Counted from the stretch's first letter, positions 31,219 through 43,045 are shown. The stretch: DNA of 64,000 nucleotides from Ceriagrion tenellum (GCA_963169105.1 OY720637.1:60720964-60784963), one strand, 5' to 3'. Notes: a model not told the origin generated them from the letters alone. Translations and numbers: made by a program.

Positions 31219-32150
31219 GAGGTATATATTTGAGTAAACTTGGCATCATGATGGATTACGATTTTATTCAGAAAACACTAAAGCGTGTAAACATTACACA
31301 AATATTTTATAGATGTATTTCGGCCTTTCCTAAAGTAAACAATTGCTCTTGCTGTAATCACTCAAGACTCGAAGCACTAGATATTTGCTGCGCCATGAAC
31401 GCAGTATTGAATAGAACTTTGAAATGTTTGTTCGTTGTAAAAGTAAATGAACATTCAGCAATTATTTTCAGCAAAATATTCAGCAATTTAATTAACTCCC
31501 ACGGGCCAATACATCGGCCAACTTTGTCACACATAGTTACATATTTCTAATTTTAATTAAAACCAAATCAGCGACAGTGTGTCCATAAATCATTAATTAT
31601 TTCTTCGATCGAGAATGGCAAACGCACAAAAACTGATTAAGGATTGGAATCATCACCGAGGACTTGAACGTCGAAAATAGGAGGAAATTTATATACATCT
31701 TTGAGTAAACTTGGTATCATGATTTTTTACGATTTAATTCAGAAAATGCTGAACCATATTAACATTCCACAAATCTTTAATAGATGTTTTTCGCTCTTTT
31801 CAAAAGTAAACATTTGCTCTTGCCGTAATCACTTAAGGCTCGAAGTACTAGATATTGGCTACGCCATTAACACACATTGAATAGCACTTCGAAATGTTTC
31901 TTTGTTGTCTAAGAGTAACAAATATTTAATAGATGTTTTTCGGTCATTTCTAAAGTGAATATTTGCTCTTGCCGTAATCACTTAAGACTCGAAGTACTAG
32001 ATATTCGCTACGCCATGAACACACATTCAATAGTACTTCCAAATTTTTATTTGTAGTCTAAGAGTAAAGGAACATTCAGCAATTTACTAATTAACCCTTT
32101 AACTGCTACGGGCCAATATATCGGCTAATTTTGTTACACCTAGTTACACG

Positions 32151-32749
32151 TCTTCTTCTTCAGTGTTCAACCCTGGGGTTGGTTTGCAGCAGTACGCCAT
32201 TCCTCTCTTCTGTCTGCTTTTCTCTTCATTCCTGTGTATGTGGTGCAACCCATATCATTCACAATCTGCTGCATGAATGACATCCTTGGTCGTCCCCGGC
32301 GATTCCTTCCCTCTATAGCTCCTTCTGCTATTGTTAAAACGATGTTGTCGTGTCTTAGAATGTGCCCTACGAGTTTGTCTCTTCTTGTTTGGATATGCCT
32401 CCACAGGGATCTGGTTTCTTGAACTCTTTTCAGTACCTCTTCATTCGTGACTCTTATCTTTCCAGCTGAGCTTCAACATCCTTCTGTAGAGCCACATCTC
32501 CAGGGCTTCTAGCCGCCTTCTCTCTTGTTTTCTTATTACCCATGTTTCGCTCCCGTTTAGGGCCACACTCCAAACAAATGCTTTCATCATCCGTTTCCTT
32601 ATTTCCAAACTAATGTTCTTGCTGGTGAGTAGGTTCTTTCTAAGATAGAATGCAATTTTGGCCTGATGTATTCTCCTTACAATTTATTTCTGGCTTCTAC
32701 CATCTCTTGTTATTCTGCTTTCCAAGTAGGCAAATTAAAAAAAAAGACA
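32151..32749 (-). pseudogene. RTE-like LINE 3' fragment inserted in the satellite
   Basis: The minus strand encodes GRPRMSFMQQIVNDMGCTTY, then GMKRKADRREEWRTAANQPQ near 32290-32165. This is the widespread C-terminal tail of RTE-like LINE ORFs. Further upstream it carries NEEVLKRVQETRSLW-like sequence and an ETWVIRKQERRRLEAL-like block. It is a different subfamily from A and B, 5'-truncated, and breaks one satellite unit. Confidence 0.85.
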
Positions 32750-32783
32750 TGTACGTAATTTTTATTTAGACCACATCAGCGAT

Positions 32784-33134
32784 ATTCTTCTTCTTCCGTA
32801 CCTATTTCCCATGTCCCTTTGAGTCGGCCGACCTGACAGTCCTTCTTCGCCACTCTACGTGTTGCTGCGTCATCTCAGGTTGTATGTGTCCATTGTCTAG
32901 ATCTTTAGTTCTAGTCTATATCTTTAGTTATGGTCCCAATCCAGGTGTCGGCGGGCGGCCTGGTCCTATTTTGGGTTGTCCTTTGTTCATAACCTTCCTT
33001 GTCATATGTTCCACGTTAAGCCTCATGACATGCCCGTACCAATGATTTCTCTAAGTTTATCGGTTATGTTAGCCACCTTGAGTGTTCCTCGTACGTGCTC
33101 GCTTCTAACATGTTCTTAAAGTTCACAACCCCGG
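32784..33134 (-). pseudogene. Second RTE-like LINE fragment inserted in the satellite
   Basis: The minus strand carries WYGHVMRLNVEHMTRKVMN (33045-32990) and QPKIGPGRPPTPGLGP-like sequence, the C-terminal block of another RTE-like subfamily, with stops. Satellite words ACATCAGCGA and TAATGTACCCATAAAT resume on either side, so it is a later insertion. Confidence 0.7.
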
Positions 33135-33200
33135 ACGATAATGTACCCATAAATTAGAGATAACCATAAACCAATAATATCAGCGACAATATACCCATAA

Positions 33201-33478
33201 ATAAAACACAATCCTAAACCCTAAATATGTCTTCAAGGTCTAGCAAAATATAAACTTCACAAAGTAAAATCAAGTACTATAAAAAATTTATAACGAAGAT
33301 GTGACAAGTTTCGAAGAAATAGGCTTGGGAGGGTTTTAATACCTCATCTAATTTTACCTGACAGTAAACAGGGCTAAGTTTTTCTGCAGGTCCAGGTCAA
33401 ATATCGTCTGTGGTAAATACTATACAAACAATTAACAAATAGAATAATGCATGCAAGATGCCGTCTTTAAAAAAAAAG
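33201..33478. other. Unassigned sequence
   Basis: Possible diverged satellite remainder; nothing firm. Confidence 0.4.
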
Positions 33479-33680
33479 TATTCTACCGGTTAGGATAGGT
33501 TTTTCCCAATGTCAGAGAATCTTCTCCCGGTTTTCTACACTTTCATGGGCCTATCTTGGAGTAGTGTATTTATTTTCGCTTCGGCATTCAATCTACCCTT
33601 CTTCATTCCGTCCATGAAACCTATTCTCTTCCTTTCTCTCCCCCGCTTGCCCAGCATTTTTCCCTCTTTCATATTAATGA
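33479..33680 (-). pseudogene. RTE-A LINE 3' end fragment
   Basis: It starts with TATTCTACCGGTTAGGATAG (the inverted RTE-A terminus) and runs through the words for GKRGRERKRIGFMDGMK-like sequence. Truncated after about 200 bp. Confidence 0.8.
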
Positions 33681-33699
33681 GGAATAAAGATGCCGTCAA

Positions 33700-34064
33700 T
33701 TATTTTTTTTTAATCAGAACTCACGACACCATGAATAGAGATAAAATATACAAATCATCTTCAAAGGAAGAGCGAGTAACGAATGGAGAGGTATTAAGAA
33801 AAGTGAAAGAAAAGCGGAACCTATGGAAAACATTAAAAAGAAGAAGGGACAAATTTATTGGTCATGTACTGCGACATGAGGGTTTGGAGAAGATGATTTT
33901 AGAAGGGACGATAGGGGGCAAAGGGTATAGATGAAGACCAAGATCGGAGTATTGGAGGCAGATAATGGAGGACATGGGATGCGGGCGATTTTCCGAATTG
34001 GAGAGGATGGCAGAGGATAGACAGAGGTGGAGGCCTGTCGCCAACCAATCCTGACGGATTGACA
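33700..34064 (+). pseudogene. RTE-like LINE C-terminal fragment
   Basis: The plus frame ending at 33934 contains ERVTNGEVLRKVKEKRNLWK, then LKRRRDKFIGHVLRHEGLEK and LEGTIGGKGYR before a premature stop. After it the tail continues in frame with RPRSEYWRQIMEDMGCG and WRPVANQS. This is the same protein region as the 32.2-kb fragment but on the opposite strand and in a different subfamily. The 141-residue frame joining it to 33509 is a chimera with antisense RTE-A sequence and not a gene. Confidence 0.85.
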
Positions 34065-34839
34065 ACTGCACAAGGAGAATCTTCAAAGACGGAAAAGCTT
34101 TCGCCAAAAACAGCTGTAATACGATAATACGACATGCAATCAGTTCTATTCGCACATGAAGTTTCATAGTAACATTTTTTTTACCAACATCACTATTCCA
34201 CCGGTTGATTATGATAACTCTAAGTTAAAGTTAGTATAATTGATAAAATATTGATTTGGCTCACTTTTTCCTTTAATCAAGTGATTACTCTTAATTCCAA
34301 GGAAAAATCTCTTGCTCCAGATTATTTCAATTTTTCAATGTGCATCAAAGAGTTAAATATGTTTTCTATTCTCAAATATACTCATGAAATTTTCCATCGT
34401 GGTCATAAAAAAAATGAATTGACCAAAATGATATGAATGACCAAAAAAATATACATGCATGCACGTGAATGCACCTAGTAACATGATTCCTTTCGGAACA
34501 CTAATTGATGGAAAACTCGACAGCGCCTAAAGGGATTAGCTAATGAAACATCAATTAATTTTAATGACGTTAATATACGCGATTGAAGTATTTTAAAGAA
34601 CGTTCGTTTTATGCATAAAAATTTATTTAAAACAGCGGCGCTGCATGATGTCATTTTGATTGAGTTACCGTCAATCATAATAATTAGCTGTAATTGAATC
34701 TAAATGCAGCCAAAAAACATTTTTATGACGACTATAAATGCACATAACGTATCTGAAACGTAATCATCACCAGGTGTGTACTTCGTGATGAATACTAAGC
34801 AATTAAGTGATAAAACCGGCTAAGTAAGAAGTAAAAAAA
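34065..34839. other. Unassigned AT-rich sequence
   Basis: Short frames only. No repeat ends were seen. Confidence 0.45.
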
Positions 34840-35785
34840 GTGAAAATTGAATGGTTTTTATTAGTACTTTTGATTAGGGATACATTTAACCAAGGTGTAA
34901 GACAAGGCTGCATCCTGTCACCAGCACTTTTCAATACGTACGTGGAGGTGACAATAAGAGAAGCACAAGAAGCGGGACTGAATGGATTTAAGGTTAACGG
35001 GGAAGAAATAAACATGCTCCGCTCCGCAGACGACATCGCAGTCATTGCACGCAATCGCGATGATTTTTAAAGGTCACTAAATGCAATGAAAGAAGTTTTC
35101 CAAGAGTAAAACATGAAAACAAATTAGATGATGCATAAAATCCTTGTATGCGGAAGATAAAAGCTCAATAGAGAAGTAACCCTGAGAGGAGAGAAATTAG
35201 AGCAAGCGGATTCCCTCACCTATCTCGAAGTACCATCACGCGGGATGGAAGAAGTACAACGGACAACAAGGGAATAAAAGCCCAAGATAGGAAAGCGAAA
35301 TGGGAAAAAGAAAAGTGCTTTGCTCAAAGATGATAGGACAGCAAACTAGATCACAGTATGTGAAAATATTCATGTGGAACGTGGCACTCTTATGGATTGG
35401 AAGCATGGGCTATTGGAAAAGCTGACCATAATTGACTACCTTACAACCCAAGCGCTGGAGGAGGATGCTGATGATCAAATGGACGGACAAAATAAGAAAT
35501 GAGAGAAGTAACTACAAAACTACAAAAGAGTAGAAAAGGACCATATGAAACACCATACAGAAAAGAAGAATCAGATGGATTGGACACACCTTGAGACAAA
35601 ATGGGTTCGTGAAGAACATAATTGAAGGTAAAATAGAGGGAAAAGTCCCCAGAAGAGGACCCAGGAATAAGTTCATGGACCAAACATAAAGAAAATCACA
35701 TACGGAAAGCTACCAGGAAGTAAGGGAACTAGAATTAGACAGGGAAGGCTGGAGGGCTGCAGTCAACCAATCTTAAGAATGAAGG
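34840..35785 (+). pseudogene. RTE-B LINE copy with part of the reverse transcriptase domain
   Basis: This is the most informative RTE-B copy. The frame 34840-35070 encodes LIRDTFNQGVRQGCILSPAL, then FNTYVEVTIREAQEAG and MLRSADDIAVIARN. The GVRQGCxLSPxLFN block and the DD of the YADD box (here SADD) identify the palm domain of a non-LTR reverse transcriptase. After frameshifts come ALLWIGSMGYWKS-like, RWTRQNKK-like, RHTLRQNGFVKNIIEGKIEG and NKFMDQT*RKSH, ending WRAAVNQS at about 35770. The endonuclease and N-terminal part are missing. The first box residue Y is replaced by S, and stops occur, so it is inactive. Confidence 0.9.
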
Positions 35786-36662
35786 GATTTTCACTAAGTT
35801 AATCCTCAAACAATAATTTTCATAATAAAGGATAGAGTTTAATGTAACAGAAGGGGGTTTTCCATCATCTAGGATAGCTACATCGCCCAGATCTTTAGAG
35901 AAGAGCCTTAAAACCCAGAGTAGCGCAATGTATGCCAATAAATCATCGATTAATGTAATCACTCCTTTCCTCTAATGGTCATCACTAGAATCGGTTGAAA
36001 TACATGAGACCTGAATGAATAATTAAAAAATTATTATACGTGGCGCCAACTGACGTATTTTTTGTTACAATAAAATACTAAACATTCATAAATTGACATC
36101 CAGCTCAGCTATCCTTTGCTTATGACCCAGTTCAAGAAATTCAGCGCAGAATTTCATCGCACGAAGGATAAAACAGACACTCGGGTGGGAAATGAAACAA
36201 GCAATAAGAATTCACGATTGAAATAAGTGATTTCTGCGCTCAACTACAAAGAAAAAAAATCGCTGATCCAAAATGGAATTTCCGCATACGATTCTTTAAA
36301 ATATCGTGTTTCACCATTAACAAAAAAACTCTCTCATACATATGCTTCTTCTTTTCCTCCACATTTTTCATTTAAATACGGCAAATTGCTTTCAAAAATA
36401 CTAATTATTTCAATGGTTCATTTTCAATAGAGGCGCTGTGGGAAGGGAATGTTAACAAGCAGCCGGGGGCGTATCCATAACGAACCACAGCGAAAGAGCC
36501 GCGTAATTGGGAAAAAGAACGCCGAAGATGAAGCCAAAAAAAGGGACATGCGAAAATATTATTCTTGCCACGACTCATTAAAAAAAAAAACCAAGGAAAT
36601 GATTGCATCAGGAAATTTCTCATCTTAATTTTCCTACGTCCTAAACCAAAATGAAGCAAAGA
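35786..36662. other. Unassigned sequence
   Basis: No gene or repeat recognised. Confidence 0.45.
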
Positions 36663-37147
36663 CAAGCGGAAGAGAACTAGCTAAGGAGGCGTTTAGTAAT
36701 AGAAGAGAGTTGATAACAATGGTTAAGGATGTGAAGAAGAGGCTGGTGAAGAGCTTGATATGGAGCGTAGCGTTGTAACGAGCAAAAACGTGGACCCTGA
36801 GAAATGAGGACGAGAATAGGCTGCAGCCATTTGAGATGTGGGTGTGGAGAAGGATGGAGAAGGTTAGGTGGACGTAAAGGAAGACTAACGAGGAAGTGCT
36901 TGAAGTAGGCAGGGTAGATGGCTGAAGGATGTAATAAAGGGTGATCGGTAGCTGAAGAGTGTGATAGAGGGATGTTGGGCAAGGGGGGAAGAAAGAGAAT
37001 GGGTTACATGGACGGGATGAAGAAGTGTAGTTTGTAAGCAGAGGCGAAAAAAGATATAGTAGAGGGAGATAGGCACCTGATTGTGAAGAAAACCGAGAGG
37101 AGATTCTCCGACATTCAACAAAACCTACCCTTACCGCTAGAATACAT
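36663..37147 (+). pseudogene. RTE-A LINE 3' fragment
   Basis: The plus strand carries AKEAFSNRRELITMVKDVKK and LVKSLIWSVAL, then a stop, then WTLRNEDENRLQPFEMWVWR, RMEKVRWT with a stop, KTNEEVLEV, and the GRKRMGYMDGMK-like tail. The 3' end is GACATTCAACAAAACCTACC...GCTAGAATACAT. Several nonsense changes are present. Confidence 0.85.
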
Positions 37148-37534
37148 GAAAAAATATTAATTCAACTGCGGACAAAATGATCACTTCGTGAGGGGAGGTT
37201 AGCTGCTCTAAGGTACCATATATAAGTGGTTGAGATAAAAATCCATGTAGATTTGGAAAAAGAATTCAGTAACTCTAATGGAAAGGAAAAACTTAACTTT
37301 ATTCATCCCTGAGTTTCGTAAATCAATCCCAGAATGCTTTCAGAATCAAACACCGGGAGGGAATAAATTCTAATGTAAACTGTGGACTAAAAGCAGATGT
37401 TAAGCGATGCAAGGGAACGATGAAAATATTAAACTTAGTCAATCTTAAGCAAATTTTTCTCAACATTGCCAAAAAAGGAAGTGGTCCTAAATTTGAGAAT
37501 AATTATGATCCTTACGGTTACCTACCAGTAACAG
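37148..37534. other. Unassigned sequence
   Basis: Nothing recognised. Confidence 0.4.
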
Positions 37535-37602
37535 GCTGGTGAAATCTCTAACATGGAGCGTTGCGCCGTATGAATCTGAGGCTTGGTCATTGCGAAGTAG
37601 TT
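37535..37602 (+). pseudogene. RTE-A scrap, about 70 bp
   Basis: AGGCTGGTGAAATCTCTAAC, ATGGAGCGTTGCGCCGTATG and CTTGGTCATTGCGAAG encode RLVKSLTWSVAPYESEAWSL-like sequence, matching the RTE-A2 copies. Confidence 0.7.
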
Positions 37603-38084
37603 AAGCATTTACTCTCAGGTTGAGTGTGAGTGTTGATTCGTAACATAGGAACCGCACCAACACGCGGCTCATTTGAGCATGAGTGACGATACAATTAACG
37701 GGCATTTATTCGAGTTATTCCAGTTCCGTCAACGTATTTATGCGAAACAAATGACGAAAGATTTCATTCAGCCGCACGAGTAAATAATTTTATTGTAAGT
37801 GGGGCACTGTGAAATGGATATATTTAGAAGAATTTCCAGATTATAGATCAAATATTCATAATAATTCATTGAAAATATTGTTACAGATACAACTATAGAC
37901 AAGAAACAAAGTTGACTTGAACGGAAACTGAAATTTATTAAAATGGCGATTGGTTGGGCTATAAAAATGAACTAATACGGATGAATTACGAAAGAGTCTC
38001 AATGAGGAGTTCAACTTTTTCTTTGGGGAAGAGCCGTAGTTTTTTGCCGTAAATATTATCACTATGGATGAACGAGAACCATCA
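37603..38084. other. Unassigned sequence
   Basis: Nothing recognised. Confidence 0.4.
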
Positions 38085-38487
38085 CTACGTTTACAAATGC
38101 AACAGCAACGCAGTGGGATCGATATGAGAAGCAGGCTGACTCGGCCCGCTTTCTCAGCCAGTCTTAGACTTCAAATCGATATGAACTATCGGGTCTGTAG
38201 CCCTCCTCGCTATTCTTTTTTGTAGTCATTGGGAAACAAAATAAAATCGTTATTATTCAAGGCGTATGTTGTAAACAGTTTCAACTAGAGTGCAAGAATG
38301 GCAAGAGAAAACAATACGCGCTGCCATACGCTGGGCCGATCGTGCGTCAACAATTGGAGTCGATTGTTCAATATCGATATTATTAGTCCGTGTTGGTATT
38401 CCAGGCGAACCGAGTCGGCTGGCTTAAGTATGTTCAGATCGCTCCGAGTTCACCGATCGATCTATCTGAGTTCGATTGGTAAACGTA
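38085..38487. mobile_element. IR-E inverted-repeat element, copy 1
   Basis: It shares an interior with 57328-57590 in opposite orientation: CCCGCTTTCTCAGCCAGTCT and TTCAAATCGATATGAAC here, versus AGACTGGTAGAGAGAAAGCG and GTTCATATTGATTTGAA there. The ends TACGTTTAC and GTAAACGTA are inverted. CGATCTATCTGAGTTCGATT near the right end also matches the other copy. A non-autonomous DNA element is likely; the superfamily is undetermined. Confidence 0.6.
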
Positions 38488-39837
38488 TTGCATGATGATT
38501 TCAGATTATACTAAAAAGGATCAAAGCCAATCAGAAAAGGTTATTGAAAATAATAACAATCCAATTCATTCCAAGAAACTGGAGAGATTACAGATGATGG
38601 TTATTTGAAAGAGTTCGACATTTTACCGGTTGAAAAGTTATTGCAGTTTATTATAATCAGTGAAAAAATTTTCAGTGATAAATACAAAAATAAAAGAGCG
38701 TAGGTACTATCAAAATGCTGAACTTAAAAAAGTGAATAAATGTGAAGTTCCTAGATATTACACACACAAGGGTTGCAGGCTATTAAATGTTTATGTTCCA
38801 AAACTGTTCAGCAATATGAATGGTGATTCGAAAAAATGGAATCCATAACGGAAGTTAAGAGAGGGACAAAGGAATGGTTGCTATGCACATAAATTATGTT
38901 GCTAGTGATAAATAAAAACACGACTGAAATTTTATTAAAGTCACCTGCTGATAAGCCACGAGAGACTTAGCAGGACCATGAAGTTGTGAAATTGATAAAA
39001 TAGTGTGCATTTTACATTATTCATATGATACTGGTTTTTATGTGACTTTGCTTATATATGTTAGTTAAGAAATGTGTACATTTTTTGAAAAAATTTGGTA
39101 TTAAAAATATAAAAAAATTGGTCATTTCGCTGTATTCAAGCACTGGGACTTGCACATTTTTTCGCACACAAAAAATAAAAGGCTAGCTTTTATGCCATAA
39201 ACTTTTTTAACGTGTGACTTAAACGAAGAAGGCGTGAACATCAAGTGAGGTAAGCCGTTGATGTAAAACAATGGGATGCTGGTGGAAACATCAAACGAAA
39301 GATCCAGAGGCAACGGACAAACTTTAGAAATCGTCAGAGAATCCCCTCCGACCGCTTCGTCTTTTTCTGGTCGATCGCATCAATTTGCAAAATTTACATA
39401 TGAATTTTCAGCGCGGTGGAAGCATCGCTTCCGTTATCGTGCAATACCGACCTATTTTCACAATATATCCTTTCCAAAGCTCTTATTCAGACCTCATCAT
39501 AAATTCCATGAATATTCGATTCCTTTGTGGCTTCACCTACTCACGAGTAATCCTACTTTTTTTCGATGTTTTAAAGAGATACGTGACGTTGATCCTACTG
39601 TTTAAGCTTTCGCTCGAATTGAGTCAGTTATAGAGAGTAAAAATCATGATAAAGTAACCAATCCTAGGCCACCATAACATAACTCTTGGTCAATATATTG
39701 ACCTCCGAACTAGCTGCTGCTTGAACAAACGGCATTTGCTAAGCTTCGTTCGCTACATGTACAAAACGCACTGGCTGGAATGACTACAGTATCTGCTCGA
39801 CCAACAAACTTGATTTTCTCCATATGGAGAACATTTT
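38488..39837. other. Unassigned sequence
   Basis: Several short frames (up to 109 aa at 39276-39605) lack recognisable domains. Confidence 0.45.
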
Positions 39838-40122
39838 GTAGGAGTTAGGGATGCCACATCGACATCGATGTATCGGAAAACTCGATGTTTTTCGGCCGAG
39901 ACATCGAAAACATCGAGTAGTAAAATAATCCGATGCAAATTGAGTAAGTGTTGAGTACTTTTATAAAAATCGAGGTATCGAACTACTCGATGTTTTTTGG
40001 CCGCGCCATCGAAAACATCGAGTATTAATATAACCCGATGAACATTGAGCGAGTGGAGAGTACTTTTATAAACATCGACTACTCAATGTCTTTGTAGTCG
40101 AAGTGGCATCCCTAGTAGGAGT
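39838..40122. mobile_element. hAT-like MITE (269 bp) with 8-bp target duplication
   Basis: The element is 39846-40114. Ends TAGGGATGCCAC(A)TCGAC and, inverted, TAGGGATGCCACTTCGAC. GTAGGAGT is duplicated exactly at 39838-39845 and 40115-40122. The interior is a diverged tandem pair of about 120 bp (CTCGATGTTTTTCGGCCGAG / CTCGATGTTTTTTGGCCGCG), with further ATCGAAAACATCGA palindromic words. No coding capacity. Confidence 0.94.
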
Positions 40123-42204
40123 CACAAACAAAATTGTCAGTTCACTGTTCAATTGTTCTTCCAACAAATTCATCTGTTAATCCAGAAGAGCGATTAGCTC
40201 CAATTACCAGCGGTTGTCCAGCGAATCGTTGTCGAGGATAACAAAATGGATGCCGATCGGGCGCGGAGAATTTGCTTGAACAAAAGGACGAATTCGCAGC
40301 GTTTTGTAATTTATGTTCACATCAAATACAATCAACTATTAATTACATATTGTAGGATTTATACAAAGCATTTGTAGGAAAGAGAAACCTTTCAACAATT
40401 GTAATCAATCAAAGGAATAACTGTTCTACAATAAAGGGAGACGAAATAAATGAATATTTGAGAAACAATAAGTATAATAACACAGGAAGATCATTCTTTC
40501 CACGAAGAACTATCGCCTGCGACACCAGAGGAAGGGAAACACGCAGCTAATTTCAAGGCCAAACAAATGCCATACGTTTTTTCAAAGTGAAAAGATAACG
40601 AAAATCAGAAAGCCTACTCCGCGGTAAATAAAAATTTGCGAACGAAAAAATCCCACATGAAACTAATTTACGAGTCTCCCACGTTGAGGGAACACGAGAT
40701 TTCCAAGGAAGTCGATTGGAAATTAAGAAAACAAGTAGTACCTAGTTACTTCAAAAAGAAAATAAAAATTGAAGTTACTATAGGCGTTAATTACCTCTGA
40801 TGTAAGTATGAGTGAGCTGATTAACACCGCACGGAATTCAACTCCATATTCAAACCAGCGTTCGACCGACATGCTGTATTTTTATTGGTTAAAAAAAAAA
40901 ACACCACTCACGTCAGTTTGAGCTGTGGACTGGAATTTTTCTTTTCTTGTATGAAGTAACAAGCATATGAATTATTAACGTAGGAGTTCAGATGTAAGTT
41001 CGACTACCTTTAACGAGAGAATTTCATCTCAAAACTTTAACAATAGAAGCAGTCTTTGTATCAAGTTCTCGAAAACTCCGCAGAGTCGGCCATGTTTCAT
41101 TAAAACTTCATGTTATTCAAGGTATTCCAAACGATAATACAATCTGTTCACATGATAATTGGATCAATTAAAAGTGAGTAGTATTTCTCCCTGAAAAAGT
41201 AGAAAGCATTCCAAAAGGAAACATTGAAATTAAGCCAATTAGGTTAGAAACAACACCATTGACTTCAGGGCTGATAAGGCCTATTACTACATTTGCCACG
41301 TTAAAATTAAAATTTTTTCATGAAAGAACTAAAAATCAATAGGAAAACACATGCTATTACAAACATCAAAAACGTGCTCTGCATCCATAATGACTAGACA
41401 ACATTGGATAACATTGTGAGCGTGGTCAATGTCGCAAATTGGCCATGCGTCTTTCGATCGGCGTGCCTGCTGTTTTCAATAAATGCCGTGCAAATGTTTG
41501 TGAAGTTCCTTGAAAATAATTTTGCAACGTTCATACATGAATTTTCACCATTATCTTCACATCAAATGGACAAGCGGTCTCAGGAAAAATGATGGTGCGT
41601 TATAATGGGGTTCACCAAACAGATATATTGGGCACTGCGTCATCAAACAATAGCCTGACAACCGAAGTTGCAACCATTATTGAACGGCAAAGGGACGTAA
41701 TGGTAGGGCTTTAGTCTTTCTGGTAGACATGCATGTGAGCACAAAGAGCAAAAATAGATTTGAATAGAAAATAAAGATGCATTAACCTAGATTCGAGAGA
41801 GTGTTCTTTCACAATCCGGGTATGTAAAATACTCAGTTTTTCTGAGAGGATCTTCAATTTATAGCCCAGCATGCAAAGCTTTAAGGAGGGAGGAGAAGAC
41901 GCCTTGGGCGGAAATAACACAAAAAGAGGAAATGCTAAGCATGGTGGATAGGGGGGAGTAGAAATTAAAGAGCTGATCAGGATGAGGCAAAGTAGGTGGT
42001 AGGAAGAGGTAACGAGGAGCGAAGAGCCTTGCATAAGTCCGGAAAAGGAGATATTGCAGGGAAGTGGAGGATTTATAATTAGTTTTTACGGAATGGATGA
42101 AGGAGGGTAGGACGCACACAGTGACGGAAAAAGAAATTTTGCTGGTTGGTACACACGGCAGAGAACATGAAAAATAATTAGAATCAATAGGAGTCAATTT
42201 CATC
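40123..42204. other. Unassigned sequence, about 2.1 kb
   Basis: No repeat family matches were seen within the window. Minus frames of 107 and 115 residues (42034-41711 and 42206-41859) overlap each other in different frames and have no recognised domain. Confidence 0.45.
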
Positions 42205-42450
42205 AACCAGTTAGGTTAAATTTCTGTTTGAGGATTTCGCAGCGCTGGATTGCAGTTCTCTCCATCGACGCTGATTGGTCGCGCCACTGGTAGGCCAACC
42301 TGAGGATGGTATATATACAGGGCCATTTCCATCTGTCGGCACTCAGACCTGATCTGAAGATGTGGCCAGCATAGGCCACGAAACGTCACCTGAAAAAAAC
42401 TTGACGCAGCTAACCCGAAAACAATGGAGAGAACTGCAACCAGTTAGGTT
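42205..42450 (+). mobile_element. Hairpin element HP4 with 13-bp target duplication
   Basis: The element is 42218-42437, flanked by AACCAGTTAGGTT at 42205-42217 and 42438-42450. Arms are TGCAGTTCTCTCCAT (42251-42265) and ATGGAGAGAACTGCA (42424-42438). A leader of about 33 bp lies on the left only. The core CTGAAGA-T-GTGGCC-AGCATA-GGCCAC-GAAAC lies at 42354-42384 on the plus strand. GGTATATATACAGGGCCATT upstream of it is TATA-like. It has the same plan as HP1, HP3 and HP5. Confidence 0.88.
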
Positions 42451-42694
42451 GATTAACCAGTTAATTTTATTAACCATTTCTTAACCAGTAGGTAAACTTA
42501 TGATGAAATTAAGCCTGATGTTATAAGTCGAATATCGAAAGTAGTGACGTCTTATACAGATCAGTAATGTGGACAAAAACAAAGTATTTCTTCATCCTTC
42601 TGATGAGAGATTTAATGAGTTGATTCCACGAAGCTAAAATGGTGGCGATTGCAACTTCACTCTTCAATCAAAGCACCTTTTCACTTATTCATTG
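42451..42694. other. Unassigned sequence
   Basis: TTAACCAGTT and related words repeat around 42455-42495. Nothing else was found. Confidence 0.4.
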
Positions 42695-43045
42695 GTTGTT
42701 CAATCCTAAGATTGGTTGACTGCATCCCTCCACCTTTCTCTATCTAATGCTGGTTCCCTTACCTCCTGGTATCTTTCCATATGTACTACTGTCTTCTTCA
42801 TTTTGTCCATGAACTTATTCCTGGGTCTTCCTCTGGGGACTTTTCCCTCCATATTTCCTTCAATTATGTTCTTCACAAACCCATTGTGTCTCAGGGTGTG
42901 TCCAATCCATCTGGTTCTTCTCTCCTCTGTGGTGTTCCATATAGTCCTTTCTTCTTCTACTCCTCTGTGCACTTCATCATTTCTCATTTTGTCCCTCCAT
43001 TTTATCTTCAGCATCCTCCTCCAGCTTCAGGTTTCGAAGGTTTCA
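42695..43045 (-). pseudogene. RTE-B LINE C-terminal fragment with the tail still open
   Basis: The minus frame 43014-42706 (102 aa) is unbroken: LKIKWRDKMRNDEVHRGVEE, ERTIWNTTEERRTRWIGHTL, RHNGFVKNIIEGNMEGKVPR, GRPRNKFMDKMKK and, at the end, RERWRDAVNQS. It is the cleanest copy of this C-terminus in the window and so probably one of the younger RTE-B insertions. It lacks the catalytic domain and so cannot act alone. Confidence 0.9.

Larger units (their letters stand above)
30460..33200. repeat. Satellite-like tandem array, unit about 470 bp, with nested insertions
   Basis: GCATCATCA lies at 30503 and 30968, and the third equivalent is at about 31650; subtracting the SINE, the period is about 465-473 bp. 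Each unit carries GAGTAAACTTGGTATCATGA, CGTAATCACT, GGCCAATATATCGGC-like and ACATCAGCGACAGTGT words. Unit 3 has an internal duplication of about 149 bp (AATAGATGTTTTTCG at 31779 and 31928). Two LINE fragments split the last unit. Part of the unit (TTAACCCTTTAACTGC...ATATCGGC at 32093-32130) resembles the piggyBac-like end at 18138. Confidence 0.85.

Noticed and set aside
33509..33934. A single 141-residue gene on the plus strand
   Set aside because: The first part is antisense to an RTE-A fragment. Only the last part is genuine RTE-like coding sequence, so the fusion is accidental.
42354..42384. A bona fide hammerhead ribozyme
   Set aside because: One extra base before stem II and no convincing UH cleavage site after stem III. 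I report it only as hammerhead-like.
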